The position numbers and the translations under genes are program-made. Under the pieces are notes generated by a model. It was given only the letters and a program-made list of their open reading frames with translations. It was not told where the DNA came from and made no database searches. A DNA stretch of 15,090 nucleotides from Candidatus Omnitrophota bacterium (GTDB taxonomy: Bacteria; Omnitrophota; Gorgyraeia; JABMRG01; JAFGKX01): positions 1 through 15,090 of the forward strand of contig JAFGKX010000017.1 in assembly GCA_016928375.1 (NCBI GenBank). Reading direction: 5' to 3'. Positions 1 to 7,748 of the stretch are shown here, piece by piece. Numbering within the stretch: position 1 is the stretch's first letter; the number at the start of each line of letters is the position of its first letter.

Positions 1-557
1 CTGGGGCCATAGGTATTAAAAGGCCTGACTATTGTTACGGGTAATCCAAAGGACCTGAAAAAAGATTCCGATATTTTATCTGCCGCTATTTTCGTGGCGC
101 TGTAAGGAGATTGCCCCTGCAAAGGATGCGCTTCATCTATGGGCGCGTATTTCGCTGTTCCATATACCTCGGAAGTTGATGTTACCAGGATCTTTTCAAC
201 ATTTTGCGCCATAGCTGCCTGAAGTATATTAAGCGTGCCTTTTACATTCGTATCAACATAGCAATCTGGAGAATTATATGAAAATGGTATGCCTATTAAC
301 GCAGCTAAATGAAAAACTACATCCACGTCTTTCATAGCTGCTCTTACGCCGTTTGGGTCGCGAATGTCTCCTGTAAAGATTTCTATTTTTTTTAGTATTG
401 TTTTGTCAAAACTATCCAGCCATCCCCAGGAATTAAATGAATTATACAGAACAAATGCCCGTACATCGCATCCTGCGCTAACAAGGGTTTCAACTAAGTG
501 GCTACCTATAAAACCCTCTGAACCTGTTACCAGCACTTTCTTGTTTTTGATATTCAT
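1..557 (-). CDS. legB: NAD-dependent nucleotide-sugar 4,6-dehydratase, LegB-type (3' part beyond the window)
   Basis: Extended short-chain dehydrogenase/reductase; 185 residues are visible and the C-terminal half lies beyond the left edge. The Rossmann motif GSEGFIG is at residues 12-18, TSTSEVYG at about 126-133, and the catalytic Tyr-x3-Lys pair (PYSATK) at Y152/K156. The stretches RAFVLYNSFNSWGWLD, FTGDIRDPNGVR and PFNTYGP are characteristic, as I recall it, of the LegB subfamily. Those enzymes turn a nucleotide-activated GlcNAc into the 4-keto-6-deoxy sugar, the entry step to legionaminic-type nonulosonic acids. The ATG at 557-555 overlaps the stop of the preceding radical SAM gene (ATGA), so the two are translationally coupled. 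Enzyme class is clear from sequence; the exact nucleotide (UDP or GDP) and end product are inference. Closely related 4-epimerases are the main alternative. Confidence 0.88.
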   Translation of the reverse strand, partial: MNIKNKKVLVTGSEGFIGSHLVETLVSAGCDVRAFVLYNSFNSWGWLDSFDKTILKKIEIFTGDIRDPNGVRAAMKDVDVVFHLAALIGIPFSYNSPDCYVDTNVKGTLNILQAAMAQNVEKILVTSTSEVYGTAKYAPIDEAHPLQGQSPYSATKIAADKISESFFRSFGLPVTIVRPFNTYGP

Positions 558-2623
558 TTCTTAGCTCCTGTCAATTGGTTTTCATTTGCGTAAGACGGCT
601 TTCTGAAATAATTATTAATATAAATAACAGCTGCTGCTTTATACAGGCCGTGGAGATTGCCTTCTTTCGCGTTATAGCGTTTAAATATATCCGTGATCAG
701 CCCGAATCTTTCATCCGAAAGCTGCGATATCACTTCCCTGGATGTTTTTAATTTATAAGCGCTTATCGGCTTTGCAAAACTATCACTTATCCATTTTAAG
801 ATATCGTAATCTGTTTTAAAGACTTTTATTTTCTGTATCTGGCTTATTGTAAATACATCCGCAATCTTAGCGCTGATGAATTGCTTTATACAATCAAGCT
901 CATTTTCTATGTCGCGTTTCTTTTTGGGGTATTTTTTCGAAAGATAGGTATTAGTTATAGCAAAAAAGTAATCCAGATAATCATTAAAATAAACCGATGA
1001 CGCCCTTATAGTATATTTTTGCATCAGGTTTTCGCCGAGTTCGCCTGTTATAAGTTTATTATAGTTCTCCTCTTTGGAATAAAATCTTTTTAGCTCTTCA
1101 GTAGAATCCCATAATTCCGAACACGCTTCATCGGTATATTCTTTAAAATGCTTTGCTGCTTTTGATGGTTTATTTTTTAAATCATCGAAAATGAACTTAA
1201 GCCAATCCAGCAAATGCACCTTGCTTTGTTTGACATATTGAAGCAGTTCCCTGTATATATCATTATTTACCAAAAACCTTAATAATCCGTGAAAGCTTCT
1301 GAAATATATATAATCATCAATATTATAAGTATTAGTCCCTACCACAACCTGCTCTGTTTCAAAGGTGTATTCATCGTTTATTTTGCCAAAATTCCTTGGA
1401 ATAAGCCTATAACGTATATCATATTTATATTTATTATGCGCTTCTTCAGTATTAAGCGCAATGCCGTCCAAAAGCATCAATGTAAAAGGATCTATAAAAT
1501 CAAACCCGCAATCAAGCAGGTCCTTCAAAGTCTGCATATGAGATTGCCTGGTTTCATATGGCAGGCCTGTAATAATCTCGGTTATGGCGGTTTTGCCCTG
1601 CTTATGGACCGCTTTGATGTATTTTGAAAGCTCTTCAAAATTCACATTAGCCCTTTTTATGTTTTCCAGGACCTTGGAATCTGTAGACTGCGTAGAGAAA
1701 CAATGTGTTATACCCTTAAGATGCGCTGTATTTTTGACTATTTTATCGCGATTGCCCTGCCCGAAATTGACGTATAAAAGCGCGGGATAATTAAATTTTT
1801 GCTGTAAATCATGAAAAAGGTCTATGATTTTTTTATCTTTTTCATACAAGCCGAAATTCGAATCCGCCACAGTCAGATCAAATATATTTTTTCTTTTAAC
1901 AAATCCGATTATGTAATTTAATTCCTGCTCAACTCTTTTGAAACTAAAGAAACCTATATTATGCCTGTTCTCCTCGTTGGATGCCCAGCAATACGCGCAT
2001 CTAAAGGGGCAGCCTCTGGTCGTTTGGATCATGGGTGAAAATTTCCCCTCTTCTAAGAACTTATCAAAAAGCCCCATAAGATAGGGCGACGGAAATACAT
2101 CAAGGTCTTTTAGCCGTTTCGTAAGTTTACCTATGATAATATTGTTTTTCTTATCAAGATAAACGCAGCCGTCTATTGCTACACCTTTGGATTTTATATT
2201 ATCTGCACTGCTTTTAATATATTCCTTCAAAAAGTTAGCAAAGCTTATTTCACCGTCATAATGAATAAGAAAATCCACCTGCGGATTTTGTAATAGAAAC
2301 AGTTTTTGCCTTTTTTCATCAAGCGGAAACGCCGCGCCGCCTAAAACTGTTACGCAATTCGGGTATTTTTCCTTTATTGTTTTCATAACCGTAAGAGTCA
2401 GGTTTTTATTCCACACATAACATGATGAGGCAAAAATATCAGGCGGGTTTGATTTAGCTTCATCAAGAAATTCCTGATGATATTTAAAAAGCTTGATATC
2501 AAACTCATCATTGTATAAAGATTTTGCGTAAGCAGCTACATATCCGCAGCCAAGAGGCATATAATCAGAAGATAATATCCCTGTATTATATGTAAAATCC
2601 GTAAAATAAATCCTTTTTTTCAT
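554..2623 (-). CDS. Radical SAM protein with degenerate cobalamin-binding-type N-terminus and long helical C-terminus
   Basis: 689 residues from the chosen start. The radical SAM cluster motif CPFRCAYC lies at C205, C209 and C212 in the context TTRGCPFRCAYCWAS and would bind the [4Fe-4S] cluster that cleaves S-adenosylmethionine. Residues of about 15-140 resemble the Rossmann-like B12-binding domain (YMPLGCGYVAAY near the start, then VTVLGGAAFP), but the classical Asp-x-His-x2-Gly cobalamin ligand is not visible, as in many members. The usual GEGE segment is altered to HYDGEISF. STQSTDSKVLENIKR (about residue 310) matches the SAM-binding strand region. The last 240 or so residues are Lys-rich, probably helical, and match nothing I recognise. 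I prefer the ATG at 2623 because GGTGA sits 5 bases upstream; the longer form starts at 2635 with no ribosome site. Substrate unknown; a modification of a sugar or lipid carrier fits the locus. Confidence 0.85.
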   Translation of the reverse strand: MKKRIYFTDFTYNTGILSSDYMPLGCGYVAAYAKSLYNDEFDIKLFKYHQEFLDEAKSNPPDIFASSCYVWNKNLTLTVMKTIKEKYPNCVTVLGGAAFPLDEKRQKLFLLQNPQVDFLIHYDGEISFANFLKEYIKSSADNIKSKGVAIDGCVYLDKKNNIIIGKLTKRLKDLDVFPSPYLMGLFDKFLEEGKFSPMIQTTRGCPFRCAYCWASNEENRHNIGFFSFKRVEQELNYIIGFVKRKNIFDLTVADSNFGLYEKDKKIIDLFHDLQQKFNYPALLYVNFGQGNRDKIVKNTAHLKGITHCFSTQSTDSKVLENIKRANVNFEELSKYIKAVHKQGKTAITEIITGLPYETRQSHMQTLKDLLDCGFDFIDPFTLMLLDGIALNTEEAHNKYKYDIRYRLIPRNFGKINDEYTFETEQVVVGTNTYNIDDYIYFRSFHGLLRFLVNNDIYRELLQYVKQSKVHLLDWLKFIFDDLKNKPSKAAKHFKEYTDEACSELWDSTEELKRFYSKEENYNKLITGELGENLMQKYTIRASSVYFNDYLDYFFAITNTYLSKKYPKKKRDIENELDCIKQFISAKIADVFTISQIQKIKVFKTDYDILKWISDSFAKPISAYKLKTSREVISQLSDERFGLITDIFKRYNAKEGNLHGLYKAAAVIYINNYFRKPSYANENQLTGAKK

Positions 2624-2628
2624 GCTAA

Positions 2629-2633
2629 TCACC
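2629..2633 (-). promoter_or_regulatory. Ribosome binding site that decides the radical SAM start
   Basis: GGTGA followed by 5 bases (TTAGC) and then the ATG at 2623. It matches the 3' end of the usual GGAGGTGA Shine-Dalgarno sequence. The alternative ATG at 2635 has only ATTTAACC upstream, so translation more likely begins at 2623, removing four residues (MVIS) from the longest frame. Confidence 0.5.
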
Positions 2634-2638
2634 ATCGG

Positions 2639-4522
2639 TTAAATACCGGACAGGCATTGCGCTATTCTTTCAGCGGCCTTTCCGTCATGTTTATAGTTTA
2701 TTGTGTGTATATTGCTTTTAATGCGCTCCTTAAGATCATTTTTAAATGCTTCGGAACCATTGAGTATTTTTCTTAGGGCATTTTCCAATTCTGCGGCTGA
2801 ATTTGCTTTTTCACACAAATTGTATTCACCGTAAGGGGTGACTTCGGGCCTGTTGTCAAAATTCATCGTCACAACAGGAACCTCGCATATCATGGCCTCA
2901 GCAAGGACCGTAGAATAGAACCCTACGCAAACATCTATTATCTTAAGCAGCTTAGACAGGTTTATACTTCTATCGATAAAAACATTTTCAAGCTGCTCTT
3001 TTTTGACGACATCACGCAATACTTCCAAAGTAAAGCTATCAGATGAATGCGGCCTTACAATAAAAAGCATATTGCTGTTATTTCCGGCAACTTTCAATAT
3101 TTCTTTTAAATGGCGTTTGCCTTCGTAAAGGCTGTAATGGTATTTCGGTATATAGTGCCGCTTGCAAAATTCGCTTAATGCAACCAAAACAATAGCTTTT
3201 CCTTCGGGATTAATTTTAGCCTTTAATTCATTTATATCATCGGCTGATTTAATATAATAATCATCGAACCTGGAAGAGCCCGTCAATATAACTGAACCGG
3301 GCTTTGCGCCTTTTTTTTCAAACCAGTCTTTTGTAAATTCCCCCCATGCCAAAAATTTATCCGCCGTGATAGGGTAAAAATCGGCGCAAAAGAAATCCTT
3401 ATTTAAACCGCTACTGCCACCAAGCGATATGCCGTGTTGTATCACGATTGTTTTCACGCCGCTTGATTTGCCACAGGCTATAACGAGCCTCTGTTTATAT
3501 GCACTGTCGTTTTCTGCAACAATAACATCAGGCATATTTTTTCTTATATAATTCTGACAATTTAATATATCAGGCACTACAACATGAGGTATGTGGTGCG
3601 ACAAAACATGTGCTATCCGTTCTTTGATAACAGGAAAGAAATTCTTATTCCTGAAAACAAAATAATCCTTTAAACGCTCTTCTGCTTTTTCAATATCGCA
3701 TGAAAAAATATTTTTATTATTTTTAACGCGGTATCTTTTTAAATCCTCTATTATAGCGTTATTTTTTACAATGGTTGAAAATGTTTTGGGACTGAATTTG
3801 TCCTGAAGGTGAACCACGAGAATATTATCGGCAGGTTTAATAGCAGAAAAAGCTGTTTGAACATGATGAAAGCCTTCATAAAAAACTATTTTTTTAAAGC
3901 TGCCGCTGCGGCGTAAACTTATATTCTTTCTTGCAGCATTAAAAAGCCAATTGGAGCATGAAAACAATTCCCTGACAACGCCTTTAAGCAATGACAAAAA
4001 TTCATTTATTATATCCGGCTTGCAGAATTGGGCCTTTATGTATTCTGTTTTTATGCCTGGAGCCAGTAAATTAATTACCCTTTTTATAGTCGGAATATCC
4101 GCATAGAAGCGCGCCTTTTCTTTTATGCCGTCAAATACGAGAATCGTATCAGGTTTTTCTTTTACAATAATAGCTTCAATAATTGATAAAATTTTAAGGG
4201 TGTCCATGAAATAATATATCATCGTGCGCTCTATAAGAAAGCCCGCTGATATATCATTAAAAACAGTAAAATCCTCTTTTTGGCCTTGTGTTTTATACCA
4301 TTGGCAGCCATATTCTTGAGCCGAAAACATTATCGAATCATATATACCCGGATATTCATATTCATGAAAATTTTTGCAGTCAAGGCCCTGTTTTTTAAGC
4401 CATTCATACGCAAGGTCAGAAAGCGGCATAATCATCGCACCTTGAGTTTTTGCGGCATTTAGTACACTTATGTTGTGCTGCAATAATCCGATATCATCTA
4501 CAAAAAATATAGATTTATTCAT
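2639..4522 (-). CDS. GT-B-type surface-glycan transferase (CDP-glycerophosphotransferase / UDP-GlcNAc 2-epimerase-like fold)
   Basis: 627 residues and no clear membrane helix, so probably cytoplasmic. The C-terminal half (about 330-600) carries hallmarks of the nucleotide-binding GT-B fold seen in CDP-glycerol phosphotransferases and capsule enzymes: IVIQHGISLGG (HG at 363-364), DKFLAWGEFTKDWFEKKGA, a TGSSRFDD segment at about 415, FIVRPH (R490, H492), and GFYSTVLAEAM near 535-545 for donor binding. The N-terminal 300 residues are divergent and may contact the acceptor. Such proteins add sugars, sialic-acid-like sugars or polyol phosphates to capsule or O-antigen chains; which one cannot be read from the sequence. 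The preferred ATG is at 4522; an in-frame GTG at 4531 would add three residues, and neither has a strong ribosome site. The stop is 15 bases before the next gene's preferred start. Confidence 0.75.
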   Translation of the reverse strand: MNKSIFFVDDIGLLQHNISVLNAAKTQGAMIMPLSDLAYEWLKKQGLDCKNFHEYEYPGIYDSIMFSAQEYGCQWYKTQGQKEDFTVFNDISAGFLIERTMIYYFMDTLKILSIIEAIIVKEKPDTILVFDGIKEKARFYADIPTIKRVINLLAPGIKTEYIKAQFCKPDIINEFLSLLKGVVRELFSCSNWLFNAARKNISLRRSGSFKKIVFYEGFHHVQTAFSAIKPADNILVVHLQDKFSPKTFSTIVKNNAIIEDLKRYRVKNNKNIFSCDIEKAEERLKDYFVFRNKNFFPVIKERIAHVLSHHIPHVVVPDILNCQNYIRKNMPDVIVAENDSAYKQRLVIACGKSSGVKTIVIQHGISLGGSSGLNKDFFCADFYPITADKFLAWGEFTKDWFEKKGAKPGSVILTGSSRFDDYYIKSADDINELKAKINPEGKAIVLVALSEFCKRHYIPKYHYSLYEGKRHLKEILKVAGNNSNMLFIVRPHSSDSFTLEVLRDVVKKEQLENVFIDRSINLSKLLKIIDVCVGFYSTVLAEAMICEVPVVTMNFDNRPEVTPYGEYNLCEKANSAAELENALRKILNGSEAFKNDLKERIKSNIHTINYKHDGKAAERIAQCLSGI

Positions 4523-4536
4523 TTGAACCACTTGCG

Positions 4537-4776
4537 TTATTCTTCTATATCCTTATGAACCCAGTTTCTGCCCTTATTATAAACTTTACCTACCTCATCT
4601 TCCAACTTCGGCGAAAGAATACGTAGCAACTCTTTACCCATAATGCGGTATTGTTTGCCGATCTTAGCAGTGCGTATAACGCCTTTTTTAATAAGGCGCA
4701 TAGTGGTTGAAGGGCTTACCTTCAAGATCTCCTGCACCTGCTGGGTGGTATAGACTTCGTTCGATCTTATTTCCAT
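4537..4776 (-). CDS. Small helix-turn-helix DNA-binding protein (excisionase / MerR-like, HTH_17 type)
   Basis: 79 residues. Residues 9-54 form a winged helix-turn-helix of the excisionase family: YTTQQVQEILKVSPSTTMRL supplies the two helices and IRTAKIGKQYRIMGKELLRIL the wing and following helix. The C-terminal 25 residues are charged and lack the coiled coil or effector domain of full MerR regulators. The start is well supported by AAAAGGAG 5 bases upstream of the ATG at 4776. It lies between a methyltransferase and a GT-B transferase and is co-directional with both, so it is probably part of the operon whose promoter lies about 1.05 kb upstream. It could be a local transcription regulator of the glycan genes, or a domesticated remnant of a phage or plasmid excisionase. 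No integrase or attachment site is visible. The DNA-binding fold is clear; the target is unknown. Confidence 0.85.
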   Translation of the reverse strand: MEIRSNEVYTTQQVQEILKVSPSTTMRLIKKGVIRTAKIGKQYRIMGKELLRILSPKLEDEVGKVYNKGRNWVHKDIEE

Positions 4777-4794
4777 CGTATCTCCTTTTATGAA

Positions 4795-5760
4795 TTATTT
4801 TTGTGTGTCTTTTATAAAGAAAGAATCTATATAAGCGCCTTGCTTAAACATATTCGTCATATTTATCAATATAAAATCGAAAGGTATCATAAAAAATTTA
4901 AAAATATTTATGAAAATCTTATTGCCTTTGCTGCTTTTGCTGGGCGCAGGGGCGTTGCTTTGCTTTTCCTTATATTCGCTTGAATCAAAATCATAATCAA
5001 GAAGGTTTCTTTTTAATACTATGTTAAGCATTCTTGTAATGGTGAGTTCTTCCAGGGCTGTCTTTATACTTGCGGGTTTAAACCCTGCAGTGGCGCATAT
5101 AGCGCAGAGCGTAGGTATTGTAAAATAGGTTAAATGTTCAGCTCCTCCGAAATGTCTATGTGCGGTCCCTAACATTTTAATGATAAAACTGTCTATGTTG
5201 GGGGTTGATATAAAAATAATACCTTTGTTTTTCAGGATACGGCTGCATTCTGAAAGCGTTTCTTTTGTATTTTCGAAATGTTCTATCACATTATCCATCA
5301 CAATCAAATCTATGCCTTCATCAGGCAGGTTCCAATCCTTTAAATTCCCGCAAAAAGATTTAGCTCCAATAGAACGGGCATTTTCCACTGCCTGGCTGTT
5401 GATATCGACTGCGTAGATATTTTTATAGCCAAGCTGCTTTGCGAATTTCAGATAAAGGCCATTACCGCAGCCAAAATCCAGAATGCTTACTTTGTCTTTA
5501 TTGTTGGAATATTTATTCAAAAACTTAAAAACAGTTTTTATCCTTGCTACCTTCGGGGAATTTATACGATAATCTACATTGGGTTTTGTAACAAGCTCCT
5601 TGGAAATATGAGCATTTTCGATGAGTATGTTAGGCACGTAAATCAATGCGCATTTACTGCATTTTGCAAATTCAAACCCGTCTTTTTCGGATAATACCTT
5701 ATAAGCAATTGATTCGCATTGCGGGCATTTTCTGGGTTTTAATAAATGTTTAATTGTCAT
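4795..5760 (-). CDS. Class I SAM-dependent methyltransferase with N-terminal zinc ribbon
   Basis: 321 residues. An N-terminal zinc-binding module has four cysteines in two pairs, C12/C15 (CPQC) and C34/C37 (CSKC). The Rossmann methyltransferase core follows: motif I ILDFGCGNG at 93-101, acidic residue D119 ending strand 2 (YAVDIN), DLIVMDNVIEHFEN at about 151-164, and RILKNKGIIFISTPN at about 174-188. The last 40 residues include a hydrophobic or amphipathic segment (FKFFMIPFDFILINM) that could touch the membrane. Zinc-ribbon methyltransferases of this layout are common in surface-sugar loci, where several methylate deoxysugars, but the substrate here is unknown. It is the first gene after the promoter at 5825-5852. 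The start codon lacks a recognisable Shine-Dalgarno sequence, but an in-frame stop four codons upstream and the early zinc ribbon leave no better choice. Confidence 0.88.
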   Translation of the reverse strand: MTIKHLLKPRKCPQCESIAYKVLSEKDGFEFAKCSKCALIYVPNILIENAHISKELVTKPNVDYRINSPKVARIKTVFKFLNKYSNNKDKVSILDFGCGNGLYLKFAKQLGYKNIYAVDINSQAVENARSIGAKSFCGNLKDWNLPDEGIDLIVMDNVIEHFENTKETLSECSRILKNKGIIFISTPNIDSFIIKMLGTAHRHFGGAEHLTYFTIPTLCAICATAGFKPASIKTALEELTITRMLNIVLKRNLLDYDFDSSEYKEKQSNAPAPSKSSKGNKIFINIFKFFMIPFDFILINMTNMFKQGAYIDSFFIKDTQK

Positions 5761-5824
5761 GTGTAAATACGGTTAGATGCTTTCTGTTTTAGTGTTGTAC
5801 GCGGGATCAGGTAATGTCGGTATA

Positions 5825-5852
5825 ATTATAGCATAAAAACATTATTTGTCAA
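5825..5852 (-). promoter_or_regulatory. Consensus sigma-70-type promoter with extended -10
   Basis: On the minus strand TTGACA (5852-5847) is followed by a 16-base spacer and TATAAT (5830-5825). TG at 5833-5832 makes an extended -10 (TGCTATAAT). The expected transcription start is near 5818, giving an untranslated leader of about 57 bases before the ATG at 5760. Both hexamers are perfect matches to the bacterial consensus. It would drive the methyltransferase, helix-turn-helix, GT-B, radical SAM and legB genes. The predicted leader has no strong hairpin or riboswitch that I can recognise. Confidence 0.8.
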
Positions 5853-5861
5853 CAATTATCA

Positions 5862-5897
5862 GCAGTAGTCATTAGATGTCACGCAGTATCATTGATG
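5862..5897. repeat. Imperfect tandem direct repeat upstream of the promoter, possible regulator site
   Basis: Two copies on the plus strand: GCAGTAGTCATTAGATG (5862-5878) and GCAGTATCATTGATG (5883-5897). The 15 bases of the second copy are all found in order in the first, with two single-base insertions. The copies start 21 bases apart, two helical turns, and lie 10-45 bases upstream of the -35 hexamer, where activators usually bind. The repeat is directly visible; a regulatory role is inference. The rest of the 166-base gap holds no gene, and no hairpin followed by a T-run is seen after the stop at 5927. Confidence 0.5.
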
Positions 5898-5926
5898 CAT
5901 AAGGTAATTTGCTCATATTTAGGGGG

Positions 5927-7744
5927 TTAGGAGCTGATTTCTGATATATTATACAGGAAATAAGAAAATTTATTGCCTTTTTTATCAACAAAATCATATT
6001 TATAAACGCATTTAGCTTTACGAGCTATTGTTTCAAGCCAGGGGTAAGAAAGCTTGTCTTTTAAATACAGCACATAATGTATACCGTATTTATGCGAAAG
6101 CTCTTTTAAGAATTGCTCTGCATTCAAGGTTGTATCGGGTATTTTTTCCTCATCAACCAGGTTTCTGAAATGCACAAAAGGCCTGTGTATATAATATGAC
6201 CTTACCTCTCCTATCATTAAAATCTTGGAATCAACAGGCAGATTATCATTAACATACGATGATACCGCGTAAGTCCTTTCTGTCCTTAGCAGGTAATACT
6301 GTTTTGTTTCCATCCCAAGGCCTACTTTTAATTTATCTGCATTGGAAACAGCAAGGTAAGCAATATTAAACGCGCAGCATAATATGAAAACGATCTTTAC
6401 AACTTTTGAATAGAAATCCTTAGAATCAAAAATACGGCATATTCCGCAACCTATCAATATCGACAATGGCAAAAGTGCCGCAAATACTGGCCTTGCGGTG
6501 TAGGGAACGATCAAAAACCATGTAGCTGTATATACAAAAATGAAAGTAGCTAAGGCGCTGAATATTTTTTTGCTTTTATACGCTAAAGCAGCAAGCGGAG
6601 CAAATAAAAGATAAATAATACCGATATTTTCGCTTCCGAATTTTTCAACATGCATGGTAATATCCCACGGCATTCTTAAAAAATTTATTATTGAGAATGC
6701 GCTACCTATATTCTTGTCTATGGCCCTCTCCCAGCCATATCCATGAAAAAATCTGGCAAATAAGGGATACACAGGGTTTCCTTTTACTGCATATGCCCTG
6801 ATATACCAGGCGCAGGAAAATAAAATCATAAAAATAACGAATATAAAAACACCTTTTAGCACGGGCTTCTTTTCTTTTGCCAATATAAAATAATATAAAA
6901 AAACCGCTGCAAGAGCTGGAAAAATAAGAACAGCGTTATATTTTACACTTAGAACCAGCCCGCAAAGTATGCCGCTTATGACAGCCCACTTCACATAATT
7001 CGTATTAAAATAATTGATCATGGCGAACAACGCAGCAACAGTATAAATAGCAAGCGCTACATCGACATAGTTCGTGGTAAATTGGTTAGAAATCGCCGGG
7101 GTAAGCAAAAAAATTAAAGCGGCATAAAGCGCTGTTTTTGCTGTAAAGAATTTTTTCGAAAAAACATATATCAAAAAAATTCCGATTAAATCAAAGGACC
7201 ATGATATTAATTTAGCCAGAATATCGCTCTTTATGACAAAACCAAAAAGAAACAGCATTTCCATAAGATACGGCCATAAAGATTCCCTCGTATATGGAAT
7301 ATGAAAAACTTTATGGCTTTCACTAAAGATCCTTACATGCACTAATCTATAGGCAAGACTATCATTAGATGTCGGCGGGCTTAATGCAGCTATAAAGGTC
7401 AATAACAATGCAGTCAATATAAAAAACAATATTGTTTTTTCGTAAAATGATGCTTTTTTGATAGTAAACTTGCGTATAGCTTGAAGTATTTTATTTAATA
7501 AATCCGTAATTTGCTTTACCGAGATCAATGCCAAGGACAATAACAGCAATATAATATATTGTTTATACACAAGGCCGAGTAGCCCGAGGAAAAATATAAA
7601 ATATGCTGTTATGCCTAAACCTATAAGCAAATAAAAAACCGTATCTTCTTCGAAGATATCGGTTTTAAATTTTGCTGCTTTAAATAAAAAAGCAGCAAAC
7701 GAGGCGCTTATTAAAAATAACAAAATCAGGATAATAAAATCCAT
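5927..7744 (-). CDS. Polytopic membrane glycosyltransferase, GT39-like (GT-C fold)
   Basis: 605 residues with roughly 13 hydrophobic helices and a soluble C-terminal domain from about residue 490, expected on the outer face of the cytoplasmic membrane. After the fourth helix comes the loop LSPPTSNDSLAYRLVHVRIF (residues 121-140); D128 occupies the place of the catalytic Asp in the first outside loop of GT39/ArnT-type enzymes. These use polyprenyl-phosphate-linked sugars to glycosylate lipid, glycan or protein acceptors. The C-terminal part (DSKILMIGEVRSYYIHRPFV and following) resembles the extracytoplasmic domain of such enzymes. The ATG is 4 bases past the stop of the FAD protein, so it ends the upstream operon block. 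A donor could be made by the GT2 enzyme at 13721-14422. Donor and acceptor cannot be read; some members may be polymerase-like rather than simple transferases. Confidence 0.8.
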   Translation of the reverse strand: MDFIILILLFLISASFAAFLFKAAKFKTDIFEEDTVFYLLIGLGITAYFIFFLGLLGLVYKQYIILLLLSLALISVKQITDLLNKILQAIRKFTIKKASFYEKTILFFILTALLLTFIAALSPPTSNDSLAYRLVHVRIFSESHKVFHIPYTRESLWPYLMEMLFLFGFVIKSDILAKLISWSFDLIGIFLIYVFSKKFFTAKTALYAALIFLLTPAISNQFTTNYVDVALAIYTVAALFAMINYFNTNYVKWAVISGILCGLVLSVKYNAVLIFPALAAVFLYYFILAKEKKPVLKGVFIFVIFMILFSCAWYIRAYAVKGNPVYPLFARFFHGYGWERAIDKNIGSAFSIINFLRMPWDITMHVEKFGSENIGIIYLLFAPLAALAYKSKKIFSALATFIFVYTATWFLIVPYTARPVFAALLPLSILIGCGICRIFDSKDFYSKVVKIVFILCCAFNIAYLAVSNADKLKVGLGMETKQYYLLRTERTYAVSSYVNDNLPVDSKILMIGEVRSYYIHRPFVHFRNLVDEEKIPDTTLNAEQFLKELSHKYGIHYVLYLKDKLSYPWLETIARKAKCVYKYDFVDKKGNKFSYFLYNISEISS

Positions 7745-7748
7745 AAAA

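Noticed and set aside
364..564. Plus-strand open frame of 66 codons at the left edge
   Set aside because: Antisense to the LegB-type gene, whose minus-strand frame has intact Rossmann and catalytic motifs.
5761..5818. Riboswitch or structured leader before the zinc-ribbon methyltransferase
   Set aside because: The predicted leader is only about 57 bases with no recognisable conserved core or strong hairpin.
5853..5926. Rho-independent terminator after the membrane glycosyltransferase at 5927
   Set aside because: I looked for a GC-rich hairpin followed by a T-run on the minus strand and found none; only the direct repeat is present.
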